A stretch of DNA of 64,000 nt from an uncultured Chloroflexales bacterium (GCA_937918935.1 CAKZSI010000011.1:62001-126000); one strand, 5' to 3'; shown: positions 19,227 through 27,982, counted from the stretch's first letter. A program made the numbers and translations. The notes: generated by a model from the sequence alone, not told the origin.

Positions 19227-19730
19227 ATGCGAGTGACAAACGTGCTCGTGCTCATCCTGGCGAGCCTGGCCTTGCTGGCCGGCTGTGGTGCGGCGACGCC
19301 GCAGATTTCCGTCAACGAACCCTGGGTGCGCGCCGCCGCTATGACCGGTATGGGCGCGCAGGGCGCGATGGGCGGCCATGGCGGCCACGGCGGCGCCGAT
19401 ATGACGCCGGCGGGTGGCACCAGCGCCGCCTACATGGTGCTGATCAACCGTGGCGGCGCCGGCGACCGGCTGGTCTCCGCCAGCACCGACGTGGCCGAGG
19501 TGGTCGAGTTGCACGAGACTAAAATGGTGGATAATGTCATGCAGATGGCGCCGGTCGCGGGCGGCATCCCCGTCCCGGCCAACGGGCAGGTCGAATTGAA
19601 GCCCGGCGGTCTCCACGTGATGCTGATCGGATTGAAGCGCGACCTGGCCGCGGGGGAGACCGTGCGGCTCACGCTGAAGTTCGAACGCGCCGGGGAGATG
19701 ACGGTGGACGCTCCGGTGCGGATGCCGTGA
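19227..19730 (+). CDS. PCu(A)C-type periplasmic copper chaperone
   Basis: This is a 167-residue lipoprotein: signal peptide with lipobox LLAGC (Cys near residue 18). The PCu(A)C domain carries the copper motif H-x(n)-M ... H-x-M, seen as ELHETKMVDNVMQM and, later, LHVML. An unusual Met/Gly/His-rich insertion (GMGAQGAMGGHGGHGGADM, about residues 39-57) adds further potential copper ligands. Proteins of this family deliver Cu(I) to the CuA centre of cytochrome oxidase together with SCO, encoded next. Start ATG 19227 has AAGGAG just upstream. It acts outside the cytoplasmic membrane. Confidence 0.93.
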   Translation: MRVTNVLVLILASLALLAGCGAATPQISVNEPWVRAAAMTGMGAQGAMGGHGGHGGADMTPAGGTSAAYMVLINRGGAGDRLVSASTDVAEVVELHETKMVDNVMQMAPVAGGIPVPANGQVELKPGGLHVMLIGLKRDLAAGETVRLTLKFERAGEMTVDAPVRMP

Positions 19731-19838
19731 GACAAGCATTGAGAGCTGGGCGCGTGTAGCCCGCCCAGCTCTCAGGCAGGAACCTGGTTTCGCGGATTAC
19801 AACCCGGAGGGTTGTACCACAACTGACTGGAAAAACCT

Positions 19839-20450
19839 ATGCATCGTCTGGCAGCGTTCTTCATTATTTTTGTCATGGTCCTCCTGGGCGGCTGCGCCCG
19901 ACCGGTGCCCGGACCGGCGCCCGAGTCTTCAATGGAGCAGGGCACGCGCATCGAACCCCCGGCGCAACTAAGCGATTTCACCCTGCCCAGCAGCCTGGGC
20001 CGTAATCTGAGCCTCAGCGAGCTGCGCGGCAAGCCCGTGGTGCTCTTCTTCGGCTACACCTTCTGCCCCGACGTCTGTCCCATGACGCTCTCGGAGTTGA
20101 AGCGGGTGAAGGCGGAGCTTGGCGCCGATGGCGCACGCTTACAGGTGGTGTTTGTTAGCGTAGACGGGGAGCGGGACACGCCGGAGGTGCTGGCGCGGCA
20201 TCTGGCGGCCTTCGATCCTGATTTCATCGGCCTCCAGGGCGATGACGCCACCCTGCGGCGCATCGGCCCGGAGTACGGGCTGTACTACAAGCGCAACACG
20301 CCGCAAGGCACCAGTGCGGCCTACCTGGTGGATCACAGCTCGGCGACCTATCTGATTGACGCCGAAGGGCGCCTGCGTGTCGTGTATAGTTTTGGCACGC
20401 CCCCCGAAGTGATCGCCGCGGGTGTCCGGGAGTTGTTGAAAGAAGGTTGA
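19839..20450 (+). CDS. SCO1/SenC family cytochrome oxidase assembly protein
   Basis: This 203-residue lipoprotein has a lipobox LLGGC (Cys near residue 19). The thioredoxin-like SCO domain has the copper-binding C-x3-C in FCPDVCPMT, VDGERDTP, and the conserved His in VDHSSATYLID. SCO proteins bind copper and reduce or metallate the CuA site of cytochrome c oxidase. It follows the PCu(A)C gene by 108 bp and its stop lies 2 bp before the next start, forming a copper-delivery unit. Confidence 0.95.
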   Translation: MHRLAAFFIIFVMVLLGGCARPVPGPAPESSMEQGTRIEPPAQLSDFTLPSSLGRNLSLSELRGKPVVLFFGYTFCPDVCPMTLSELKRVKAELGADGARLQVVFVSVDGERDTPEVLARHLAAFDPDFIGLQGDDATLRRIGPEYGLYYKRNTPQGTSAAYLVDHSSATYLIDAEGRLRVVYSFGTPPEVIAAGVRELLKEG

Positions 20451-20452
20451 CC

Positions 20453-20992
20453 GTGTGCGCAGGCAGGCCCCCGGCGCCTGTGCCGGGACGTGATGATCAT
20501 CGCCGTGGGGCGGGTTGGCCGCTCAGGGTGGGCCGGGCGTGGCCGGGGCAGGGCGCCTGGCGCGCGCTGGCCCTTCTCGCGGCCCTGGCGGCGGCGCTTC
20601 TGGCCGGCGCCTGTGGCGGGGGCAGCCTGCCACCACTGGCGCCCGACCAGGTGCGTGCCCGGCAGACGGTCAATGGCATGACCATTACCCTGGATACGCA
20701 GCGCGATCCGCAGATCAACCAGCCCCAACGCTTCCGGATAACCCTCACCGACCGGCTGGGGCGGCCCCTCGATGGAGCCAGCGTCTACCTCGATCTGGAC
20801 ATGAACATGATCTGCCTCAGTGGCGCGCAGCCGCTGGCGACACCGGTGGGGCCGGGGCAGTACGAAGCCCGCTCGGTCTACCAGATGGCCGGGGAGTGGG
20901 AGATTACCGTGTACGCTCAGGTGAACGGCGAATTGCGCCAGGCCCTGTTCCGTATTCACGTTGCTGACCCTGCCAGGTCGCCGCTGGGGTAG
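20453..20992 (+). CDS. Lipoprotein with YtkA/FixH-like beta domain
   Basis: This is a 179-residue protein starting at GTG 20453, with AGAAGG 6 nt upstream overlapping the SCO gene end. A long N-terminus leads to a hydrophobic signal and a lipobox-like LLAGAC (near residue 50), then an immunoglobulin-like domain (TITLDTQRDPQINQPQRF, LTDRLGRPLDGASVYLDLDM, MAGEWEITV), matching YtkA/FixH-type proteins seen in copper and cytochrome oxidase assembly clusters. The Met-rich DLDMNMICL is a possible metal site. The N-terminal 30 residues before the signal are odd and the true start may be further in. Confidence 0.7.
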   Translation: MCAGRPPAPVPGRDDHRRGAGWPLRVGRAWPGQGAWRALALLAALAAALLAGACGGGSLPPLAPDQVRARQTVNGMTITLDTQRDPQINQPQRFRITLTDRLGRPLDGASVYLDLDMNMICLSGAQPLATPVGPGQYEARSVYQMAGEWEITVYAQVNGELRQALFRIHVADPARSPLG

Positions 20993-21047
20993 GTGGGTGC
21001 GCGAGGCGACCCGGTTGCCCCGTGGTTGTCAGGTCAAGAGGTGCGCC

Positions 21048-21728
21048 ATGCAAAACCAGCGCTCAAAACGCGAGATGGCCGAACGGCTGGAGGGACGTTT
21101 CGGCTTGAGCATCGAGCAGTGGTTGAAGGTGATTGAAACCCTTTCGGCCATCTTGCTCTCACTGGCGGCGCTGGGAACCTCATGGAGCGGCTATCAGGCC
21201 GGTCTCTGGAACGGGCAGATGGCGACTCGCTTCAACCAGGCAGGCGCCCTGCGTGTCGAGTCGGTTAGAAACAGCGGGATTGCCAGCCGGAATATCCAGA
21301 TCGACGTGCAGTTGTTCACCAACTGGCTGGGGGCCACCGCCGCGAACAATCAGGCGCTGGCCGATTTTTACCGGACGCGCTTCCGGCCCGAGTTTGTGCC
21401 CGCCTTTGAGGCGTGGCTGACGAGCCGCCCCCTCGAGAACCCGCAGGCCGCCTCCAACCCGTTCGAATTGCCGGAGTACCGGCTCGCCGCTCAGGAGGAG
21501 GCCGCTCGGCTGGAACGTGAAGCCGGTGAAATGTTCGACCAGGGCATCGCCGCCAATGAGATCGGTGACCGATATGTGCTCAACACGGTGATCCTTGCCC
21601 TGGTGCTCTTCTTCAGCGGCCTGGTCTCGAACTTCAAGCTCCTCTTCGTGCGCACGACCCTCATCGCCATCGCGCTTGCGCTTCTCGCCTATGGGCTGAG
21701 CAGGCTGCTGGTGTATCCGGTGCTTTGA
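21048..21728 (+). CDS. Membrane protein of unknown function, three helices
   Basis: I do not recognise this 226-residue protein with confidence. A charged N-terminus and amphipathic segment (LSIEQWLKVIET) lead into a membrane helix at about 29-47. A long soluble region of about 120 residues, rich in Gln, Asn and Ala, follows, then two adjacent helices near the C-terminus (about 176-194 and 203-221). The plan resembles DUF4337-type proteins. AAGAGG precedes the ATG. Its place at the end of the copper group is suggestive only. Confidence 0.75.
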   Translation: MQNQRSKREMAERLEGRFGLSIEQWLKVIETLSAILLSLAALGTSWSGYQAGLWNGQMATRFNQAGALRVESVRNSGIASRNIQIDVQLFTNWLGATAANNQALADFYRTRFRPEFVPAFEAWLTSRPLENPQAASNPFELPEYRLAAQEEAARLEREAGEMFDQGIAANEIGDRYVLNTVILALVLFFSGLVSNFKLLFVRTTLIAIALALLAYGLSRLLVYPVL

Positions 21729-21746
21729 GAGCCGCCGGGAGACGGG

Positions 21747-22409
21747 TCAATCTTCCGCGAATGTCGCCAGCCAGGCTCTGGTGTGTGGCGCAACCGTCGG
21801 CGGAGCAGCGGCCAGCTCGGCACGCAGCCGTGCCAGGTCGGCGGGAGTGTCCACGTCGTACCAGCCGGGCAGCAGCGCCGCGCGTAGATCGAGCTCGGCA
21901 GCGATTGCCAGCGTGTCGCGCAGCACCGTGGGCGTGCTCATGGTTACTTCGCGCAGCAGGCGAGGGTGGAGGCGGCGCATGCCGATCAGGTAGTAGCCGC
22001 CGTCGTCGCTGGGGCCGAGCACCAGGTCATGCTTGCCGAGGAGCGCAAAGGCGTGATTGACATAAGACGCAGGCAGGGTGGGAATGTCGGAGCCGATCAG
22101 CACGGCAGCGCCCGGGCCGGCGCCCAGCACGGTAGTGAAGCAGCGGTCCATACGCTCGCCAAGATCGGCGCCCTGCTGGGGCAGCAGGGCGAAATCGGGG
22201 GCCAGGGCCGCGAAGTAGCTGGCGGCCTCCTCGGGCTGGTAGACGATCACCCGTGACGAGGCCGGGACCTGCCGGGCCAGCGCCAGGGTGTCGTGCAGGA
22301 AGCAGGCGTACAACTCCGCCGCCGCGGCGTGGCTCAGGGGAGGGCACAGACGGGTCTTGGTCCGACCGGCGACGGGTTGTTTGGCGAAGATAAGCAGGGT
22401 CTGGCGCAT
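21747..22409 (-). CDS. DUF2064 / TIGR04282-type glycosyltransferase
   Basis: This 220-residue protein has a GT-A-like nucleotide-sugar fold. Characteristic motifs: the N-terminal FAKQPVAGRTKTRL, then VLIGSDIPTLPA and LGPSDDGGYYLIGM, which define the TIGR04282/DUF2064 family. Some members act in arsenosugar synthesis, but most are uncharacterised. The second in-frame ATG (22409) was chosen over GTG 22421 since it gives the conserved N-terminus directly; neither has a clear ribosome-binding site. It diverges from the tRNA-Cys gene. Confidence 0.88.
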   Translation of the reverse strand: MRQTLLIFAKQPVAGRTKTRLCPPLSHAAAAELYACFLHDTLALARQVPASSRVIVYQPEEAASYFAALAPDFALLPQQGADLGERMDRCFTTVLGAGPGAAVLIGSDIPTLPASYVNHAFALLGKHDLVLGPSDDGGYYLIGMRRLHPRLLREVTMSTPTVLRDTLAIAAELDLRAALLPGWYDVDTPADLARLRAELAAAPPTVAPHTRAWLATFAED

Positions 22410-22423
22410 TATTACGGTCACAG

Positions 22424-22452
22424 TTGCGGCGCGGGCGGCGCTGTGCTAGAAT
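22424..22452 (+). promoter_or_regulatory. Promoter of tRNA-Cys
   Basis: TTGCGG (22424-22429) and TAGAAT (22447-22452) lie 17 bp apart, with TG one base before the -10. The predicted start is about 7 nt before the mature tRNA. Confidence 0.7.
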
Positions 22453-22465
22453 AAGGCCGGTGCCT

Positions 22466-22540
22466 GGCGACGTAGCAAAGTGGTAATGCAGCGGTCTGCA
22501 AAACCGCCATTCGCGGGTTCGATTCCCGCCGTCGCCTCCA
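22466..22540 (+). tRNA. tRNA-Cys (anticodon GCA)
   Basis: Acceptor GGCGACG/CGTCGCC, anticodon stem GCGGT/ACCGC with loop CTGCAAA, T-arm GCGGG/CCCGC, discriminator U73 (a cysteine identity base) and an encoded CCA. A hairpin terminator follows within 10 bp. Confidence 0.96.
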
Positions 22541-22548
22541 ATCCGGTT

Positions 22549-22574
22549 CGCCCCGCTGCTGAGCGGGGCGTTTT
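22549..22574 (+). terminator. Intrinsic terminator of tRNA-Cys
   Basis: CGCCCCGCT and AGCGGGGCG form a perfect 9-bp stem with a 4-nt loop, followed by TTTT. Confidence 0.85.
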
Positions 22575-22657
22575 GTGTTCTGGCGCGCCTTGTCAGGTGC
22601 TGCGCGCGTCGGTATAATGCTGAAGTCTGAAAAGTGTATCACATGAATAATGGATAG

Positions 22658-22684
22658 GTCTGGGGAAACCCGGTTTTCCCAGAC
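22658..22684. repeat. Intergenic palindrome, GGGGAAACC family
   Basis: GTCTGGGGAAACC and GGTTTTCCCAGAC flank a single C. A second hairpin of the GGGAGGGC type follows at about 22700-22722. Confidence 0.8.
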
Positions 22685-22770
22685 CCCCGCAGGAACGAGT
22701 CTGGGAGGGCTTCGCTCTCCCAGGATAAACCTGTATTCATACTGTGTGCCTGACGAGTAAAGAGCGAGCT

Positions 22771-23802
22771 ATGCGGATCTTAATCACCGGCGGCGCCGGG
22801 TTCATAGGATGCAACCTGGCCCACCGCCTGCTGATGCGGGGGCACCGCGTGACGGTATTCGACAACCTCTCGCGGCCCTGTACGCCCCACAACCTCGACT
22901 GGCTCGAACGCTTCGCCGATGATGCGCCCGGTGCGCTGGATTTTATCCGCGGCGATGTGCGCGACGCCCGCGCCGTGATGCTCGCCGCCGCCGACGCCGA
23001 GGCGATTGTTCACCTGGCCAGCCAGGTCGCCGTTACCACCTCGGTGCTCGATCCGCGCACCGATTTTGAGATCAATGCCCTGGGCACCTTCAACGTGCTC
23101 GAAGCCGCCCGGCGCGCCCCCGCCCGCCCGGCGGTGCTCTACGCCTCGACCAATAAGGTGTATGGCGGCATGAGCGACCTGCCGATCGTCGAAGAAGAAA
23201 CCCGCTACCGCTACCGCGATCTGCCCGACGGGGTGCCCGAAACCTACCCGCTGGACTTCTATTCGCCCTATGGCTGTTCTAAGGGCGCCGGCGATCAGTA
23301 CGTGCGCGATTACCACCGCATCTACGGCCTGTCCACGGTGGTGTTTCGGCAGTCGGCGATCTATGGCCCACGCCAGTTCGGTGTGGAGGATCAGGGTTGG
23401 GCGGCGCATTTCGTGATTGCCGCTCAGACCGGCCGCCCGATTGTCATCTATGGCGATGGCAAGCAGGTGCGGGATATGCTCTACATTGACGACCTGGTCG
23501 ATCTCTACGAACTGGCGCTCGCCCGTATTGACACCGTTGCCGGGCAGATCTACAACGTCGGCGGCGGCCCGGAGCATACGCTCTCGATCTGGGCCGAGTT
23601 TCAGCCGCTGCTGAGCCGCCTGGCCGGTCGCCCGGTCGAGGCTGCCCGCTTTGGCGAATGGCGGCCTGGCGACCAGCGCGTCTGCGTGCTCGACATTCGC
23701 AAGGTCGAGCGCGATCTGGGCTGGCGTCCCCGTGTCGGTCTCGAAGAGGGGATGCAGCGCCTCTGGAAATGGGTCGCCGAGCATCGCGAGTTGTTCCGGT
23801 AA
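22771..23802 (+). CDS. NAD-dependent sugar epimerase, CDP-paratose 2-epimerase-like
   Basis: This 343-residue short-chain dehydrogenase/epimerase has the NAD-binding TGGAGFIG at residues 7-14, the catalytic YSPYGCSK (YxxxK form; here Tyr-Gly-Cys-Ser-Lys), and STNKVYGG. The block VVFRQSAIYGPRQFGVEDQ is characteristic of CDP-paratose/tyvelose 2-epimerase-like enzymes. It interconverts nucleotide sugars in the cytoplasm. No CDP-sugar dehydratase is seen nearby, so the substrate is uncertain. ATG 22771 was chosen because the Rossmann motif begins directly after it. The stop overlaps the next gene by one base. Confidence 0.85.
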   Translation: MRILITGGAGFIGCNLAHRLLMRGHRVTVFDNLSRPCTPHNLDWLERFADDAPGALDFIRGDVRDARAVMLAAADAEAIVHLASQVAVTTSVLDPRTDFEINALGTFNVLEAARRAPARPAVLYASTNKVYGGMSDLPIVEEETRYRYRDLPDGVPETYPLDFYSPYGCSKGAGDQYVRDYHRIYGLSTVVFRQSAIYGPRQFGVEDQGWAAHFVIAAQTGRPIVIYGDGKQVRDMLYIDDLVDLYELALARIDTVAGQIYNVGGGPEHTLSIWAEFQPLLSRLAGRPVEAARFGEWRPGDQRVCVLDIRKVERDLGWRPRVGLEEGMQRLWKWVAEHRELFR

Positions 23803-24971
23803 TGCGAATCCTCTGCGCCCTCACCTACTACCGCCCCTACATCAGCGGCCTGACCATCTACGTCCAGCGTCTGGCAACCGCGCTGGCCCGTCGTGGGCAC
23901 GCGGTGACCGTGCTCACCTCGCAGTACGACCCCAGCCTGCCCCTCACCGAGTGGATGGACGGGGTACGGGTCGTGCGCGCCCCGGTAGTGGCGCGGGTGA
24001 GCAAGGGCGTGATCATGCCCACCTTCGGCTGGCTGGCCACTTCGCTGGCGCAGCAACACGACGCGATGAGCCTGCACCTGCCGCAGTTCGACGCGCCCGG
24101 CCTGGCCCTGCGCGGGCGCCTCCTGCGGCAGCCGGTGGTGCTGACCTACCACAGCGACCTGCAACTGCCCTTCAGTATGCTCAACACCGTCGCCAACCGG
24201 GTGGTGGACGCCGCCAACCTCGCCGCTGGCGTCCTGGCGACGCGCATCGTCGCCTACACCCAGGATTTTGCCGACCACTCGCCCTACCTGCGGCGCTTCC
24301 GCGAGAAGATCGTCGTCATCCCTCCCCCGGTCGAGGTGGCCGAGGCCACGCCCGAGGAGATCGCCGCCTTTCGCGAACGCTGGAACCTGCACGGCCCGGT
24401 CATCGGCATGGCCGCCCGGCTCGCCGCCGAGAAGGGCGTCGAAGTGCTGCTCAAGGCCCTGCCTCGCGTCCTGCAGGTCTACCCTGAAGCGCGGGTGCTC
24501 TTTGCCGGCCCCCACGAGAACGTTCTTGGCGAAGAGGCTTATGCCCAGCGCCTCGCGCCCGAGTTCGCCCGCTTCAGCCGCCACTGGACCTTTCTAGGCA
24601 CGCTGGGGCCGCGCGAAATGGCCGCCTTTTTCCCCAACCTCGACGTCATCGTGGTGCCCTCGTTGAACTCCACCGAGACCTTCGGCCTGGTGCAGGTCGA
24701 GGCCATGCTCTGCGGCACCCCGTCCATCGCCAGCGCCCTGCCAGGCGTGCGGCAGCCAGTGCACCAGACGGGGATGGGCGAGGTGGTGCCTGTTGGCGAC
24801 AGCGAGGCCCTGGCCGCGGCCATCCTGCGGGTGATCGAGTTGCGCAAGCGCTACGTGCGCCCGCGGGCCGAGATCGCCGCGAAGTTCTCTACCGAACGGA
24901 CCGCCGCGGCCTATGAACAGCTCTTCGAGACACTGCGGGGACGCGGCTCGACCCGCACGCCCCCTCGATAA
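23802..24971 (+). CDS. GT4-family glycosyltransferase
   Basis: This 389-residue GT-B fold enzyme starts with MRILCALTYYRPYISGLT, the usual donor-side N-terminus. It has a C-terminal nucleotide-sugar domain with IGMAARLAAEKGVEVLL and PSLNSTETFGLVQVEAM, where the Glu pair is the GT4 EX7E motif. ATG 23802 overlaps the epimerase stop (TAATG). It probably transfers a sugar made by the epimerase onto a lipid or polysaccharide. Acceptor unknown. Confidence 0.92.
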   Translation: MRILCALTYYRPYISGLTIYVQRLATALARRGHAVTVLTSQYDPSLPLTEWMDGVRVVRAPVVARVSKGVIMPTFGWLATSLAQQHDAMSLHLPQFDAPGLALRGRLLRQPVVLTYHSDLQLPFSMLNTVANRVVDAANLAAGVLATRIVAYTQDFADHSPYLRRFREKIVVIPPPVEVAEATPEEIAAFRERWNLHGPVIGMAARLAAEKGVEVLLKALPRVLQVYPEARVLFAGPHENVLGEEAYAQRLAPEFARFSRHWTFLGTLGPREMAAFFPNLDVIVVPSLNSTETFGLVQVEAMLCGTPSIASALPGVRQPVHQTGMGEVVPVGDSEALAAAILRVIELRKRYVRPRAEIAAKFSTERTAAAYEQLFETLRGRGSTRTPPR

Positions 24972-24983
24972 TGGTGTCTGCCC

Positions 24984-25784
24984 ATGTCCACTGCCCCACC
25001 CCCGCGGGACTACCTGCGGCCCCACCTGCTCACCCTGCCCATTCACCGGGCCATGATCCGCTCGGTCGAGGCGCGCCTGTTCGCCGAACTGGCCCCCGAT
25101 CTGCCCGAACCGATCCTCGACATTGGCAGCGGTGACGGCACATTCGTGCAGATCGCCCTGCCCGGCAAAACCATCTTCGGCATCGATCCTCTGCGGGCCG
25201 ACACGCGCGAGGCCCACGCCCGGGGCGTCTACGCCGGGTTGAGCGTCGCCAGCGGCGCGGCCCTGCCCTTCCCCGACGGCTGCTTCGCCAGCGCCATCTC
25301 CAACTGTGTGCTGGAGCACGTTGTGCCCCTCGACGCCACCGTCGCCGAGACGGCGCGGGTGTTGCGGCCCGGGGGGCGCTTTGTGGCCTCGGTGGTGGGC
25401 AACCGCTTCGCCGAGGACCTGCTGGGCACGTGGCTGCTCAACCGCCTGGGCCTGGACGGATCGCGCTACGGGCGCTGGTTCAACCGCATCTCCTATCATT
25501 TTAATACGTTGAGCGCGGACGAGTGGCGCGCGCGCTTTGAGCGGGCCGGCTTCGAGGTGCTGACCTGGCGCCCCTACCTCAGCAGCGCCGCGCTAAAGCT
25601 CTTCGACCTCAGCCACTACTACGGTGCTCCCTCCCTGCTCACCCGCCGGCTCACCGGGCGCTGGCTGCTGGCCCCGCCCTTCACCCCCAATCTGCTCTGG
25701 GAGCCGCTGCTGCGGCGCATCTACGACGCTTCGCCCGGCGACGATGGGCCGTATTACTTTTTTGTGCTGCGGAAACGGGGGTAG
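24984..25784 (+). CDS. Class I SAM-dependent methyltransferase
   Basis: This 266-residue protein carries the SAM-binding motif ILDIGSGDG (about residues 44-52), an acidic strand end (FGIDPL), and VLEHVVPLDATVAETARVLRPGGRF, typical of the Methyltransf_11 family. A C-terminal helical region may form the acceptor pocket. It follows the glycosyltransferase by 12 bp, so it likely methylates a sugar or lipid in the same pathway. No exact substrate can be assigned. Confidence 0.88.
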   Translation: MSTAPPPRDYLRPHLLTLPIHRAMIRSVEARLFAELAPDLPEPILDIGSGDGTFVQIALPGKTIFGIDPLRADTREAHARGVYAGLSVASGAALPFPDGCFASAISNCVLEHVVPLDATVAETARVLRPGGRFVASVVGNRFAEDLLGTWLLNRLGLDGSRYGRWFNRISYHFNTLSADEWRARFERAGFEVLTWRPYLSSAALKLFDLSHYYGAPSLLTRRLTGRWLLAPPFTPNLLWEPLLRRIYDASPGDDGPYYFFVLRKRG

Positions 25785-26216
25785 GGGGAGGGAGCACGAT
25801 CGCGATGCGGCCACGGGTGTCAGGTTTTCTCAAAGACGATCAAGTCTGAAATGCCTGCGCAGGCGAGGTCATGAGCCTCCTGTGATCACGTTTTGGAGTA
25901 CGAGGTCCTTCCACTCTCCGGCGCAGCGCCGGTTACACTCTGGTTCGACTAACACCTATACTGAACCGGGCTGCATTTCTGGTGAGGTATTTCACAAGTT
26001 TTTGCATGCGTAACCGCAACCGCGGTCCCCGGCGACCTGTTCGGGCAGCGCATACGCGCCATCGCGCCATGGCCCCCGATCTCCCTCCTGCCGGGGAAAG
26101 TCGCCTGGCGCTCTTCCTCCAGCAATGGTTGATGACGAGCGAATGGGCAGAGCCGCAACATATTGGCCCTCATGTGTAGTATCCGAAAACATCAGTGAAT
26201 GCCAGCAACGATTCAC
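25785..26216. other. Gap of about 430 bp without a recognised gene
   Basis: The methyltransferase gene is followed by a GC hairpin at 25918-25932 (CCGGCGC-A-GCGCCGG). Beyond it I see no conserved gene. A 57-codon frame at 26006-26179 has no ribosome-binding site and no family features. Confidence 0.5.
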
Positions 26217-26244
26217 GATCCAGAATCCGCAATCCAAAATCCAG
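26217..26244 (+). repeat. Four heptanucleotide repeats before the LuxR-type gene
   Basis: GATCCAG, AATCCGC, AATCCAA and AATCCAG run head to tail. The last unit merges with the Shine-Dalgarno sequence CAGGAGG of the next gene. A similar five-unit run lies at 37867-37901. Confidence 0.8.
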
Positions 26245-26255
26245 GAGGTTCTGCT

Positions 26256-26936
26256 ATGCCCGGCGCCACCCCGCTCGCGCCAGCGTGTTCCCCGCCCCTG
26301 CGCGTGCTTATCGTAGACGATCACGACCTTGCCCGGGCAGGGTTGCGCGCGCTGCTGGCGACGGAACCGGGGATCTCCGTAGTCGGCGAGGCCGGCGATG
26401 GCGCGCAGGCCCTCGAAGCGTGCCACAGCCAACGACCCGATGTCGTGCTCCTCGATGTGCGCATGCCCGGGATGGATGGCCTGACCACCGCCCGGGCGCT
26501 GAAACTGGCCCATCCCCGCATCCAGGTGCTGATAGTCACCTTGCACGCCAATCCTGAGTACATGCTCGAGGCCTTTCGCGTCGGCGCGGCGGGCTATGTG
26601 CTCAAGCACGCCTCCCGCGGCGAGCTGGTGGAGGCCATCCACCGTGCTGGCCGCGGTGAAAGGCTGCTGACCCAGGCCCTGCTCATCCAGACCCTGCAGC
26701 AGTTGGGGACCATCCCTGCGCCGGCCCCCGCCGACCTGGCCGACCGGCTGACGCCGCGCGAGCTGGAGGTGCTGCGCTTGCTGGCCCAGGGACGCACCAA
26801 CCGGCAGATCGGCCAGTGCCTGGGGATCAGCCCGGGCACGGCCAAGAACCACGTCGAGCGTATTCTCACCAAGCTCGGGGTGAGCGACCGCACCCAGGCC
26901 GCCGCCCGCGCGGTCGAGTGGGGGTTGCTCAGATGA
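26256..26936 (+). CDS. Response regulator, NarL/LuxR type
   Basis: This 226-residue two-domain regulator has a receiver domain with the acidic pair D21-D22, phosphoacceptor D67 (VVLLDVRMPG) and a late Lys (YVLKHAS), and a LuxR-type helix-turn-helix (LTPRELEVLRLLAQGRTNRQ) near the C-terminus. No sensor kinase is adjacent, so it is an orphan regulator here. The ATG at 26256 follows CAGGAGG. The regulated genes are unknown. Confidence 0.94.
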   Translation: MPGATPLAPACSPPLRVLIVDDHDLARAGLRALLATEPGISVVGEAGDGAQALEACHSQRPDVVLLDVRMPGMDGLTTARALKLAHPRIQVLIVTLHANPEYMLEAFRVGAAGYVLKHASRGELVEAIHRAGRGERLLTQALLIQTLQQLGTIPAPAPADLADRLTPRELEVLRLLAQGRTNRQIGQCLGISPGTAKNHVERILTKLGVSDRTQAAARAVEWGLLR

Positions 26937-27073
26937 GAATGGGGAAACGCGGGTTTTCCAACCACGGGAGGGTCCAGCAGGGCATTGCCCTCCCGTCGCG
27001 CGAAGTATTGTTCTCCTCACCCTCCCCCCCGTGCCAGCGTCAAACTGTTATAATGATTCTCAGGAGGGCCATT

Positions 27074-27982
27074 ATGACAGACATGACCGAAACTACCGAC
27101 GATGTGACCGCGCTGGTTTCCGAGGGGAATGCGGCGCTGATCGCCGGAGACACCTATACCGCACGCCAGCGTTTTCGCGCCGCACTGGAGCGCAATCCGC
27201 GCCGGGTGGATGCGCTGATCGGCATGGCCGGCAGCGTGCGCCCCTACCGCGAGAAGCGCGAGCACCTGCTGCGCGCCCTGGAGATTGACCCCGACAACGA
27301 GCACGCCCGCGCCGTGCTGGAGCAGGTCGAGACGCGCCTGGCCGCCGGCGAGGTGCTGGCCCCCGGCGGCGTCCGCGAGCGCGAGCCGCAACCCGCCCCG
27401 GCGCCCGAAGCGCCCCCGGCGCCGCCGCCCGAGCCGACCGCCGCTCCGGCCGCCATCCAGGCCTGCTACCTGCACCCCGACCGCGAGACCGGCCTGCGCT
27501 GCACGAGTTGTGACCGGCCCATTTGCGCCGACTGTGTGCGCCCCGCCGCCGTGGGCCAGCTCTGCCCCGAATGCGCCAGAGTCCGGCGGCCGGTCAACTA
27601 CCAGGTCTCCGCCGTCGAGAGCGCCATCGCCGGCGCCACGACCCTGGTGTACAGCACTCTGGTCTCGACTTTCGCCCTGCTGATTCTTGGCAGCATCGGC
27701 TTCTTCGGTCTGCTGGTCGCCTTGCTGCTGGGACCGGTGGCCGGGGATCTGCTGGTGCGCCTGACCGATCGCTTCACTCGCAGCAAGCGCGGCCAACTGA
27801 TGCAGTTAAGCGTGGGCATCGCCTACGTCGCGGGCTTTCTGTTGATGCTGGGCGGGCTGGCCGTGGCGCTGACCGGCGGGCCTTCGCCGGGGGCCGTCGG
27901 GGCGCTGTTCTTCGGGTTGCCGCCTGGCTTGCACCTCTTCAACGTCGTTACGATCGTGTCCGCTGTAGTGCGCCTGCGCTGA
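27074..27982 (+). CDS. TPR and B-box zinc-finger membrane protein
   Basis: This 302-residue protein begins with TPR-like helices (about 12-80), a Pro/Ala-rich linker (about 95-130), then a B-box-type zinc-binding module (CYLHPDRETGLRCTSCDRPI, then CADC and CPEC; about 134-175), and ends in four hydrophobic segments. Similar zinc-finger/membrane proteins occur beside rhomboid and other membrane genes in Chloroflexi. The function is unknown. I chose ATG 27074 because AGGAGG lies 6 nt upstream. It may scaffold partners at the membrane. Confidence 0.82.
   Translation: MTDMTETTDDVTALVSEGNAALIAGDTYTARQRFRAALERNPRRVDALIGMAGSVRPYREKREHLLRALEIDPDNEHARAVLEQVETRLAAGEVLAPGGVREREPQPAPAPEAPPAPPPEPTAAPAAIQACYLHPDRETGLRCTSCDRPICADCVRPAAVGQLCPECARVRRPVNYQVSAVESAIAGATTLVYSTLVSTFALLILGSIGFFGLLVALLLGPVAGDLLVRLTDRFTRSKRGQLMQLSVGIAYVAGFLLMLGGLAVALTGGPSPGAVGALFFGLPPGLHLFNVVTIVSAVVRLR

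Noticed and set aside
26006-26179. Small 57-codon frame before the LuxR-type gene
   Set aside because: There is no Shine-Dalgarno sequence, no hydrophobic or motif pattern, and no evidence of translation.
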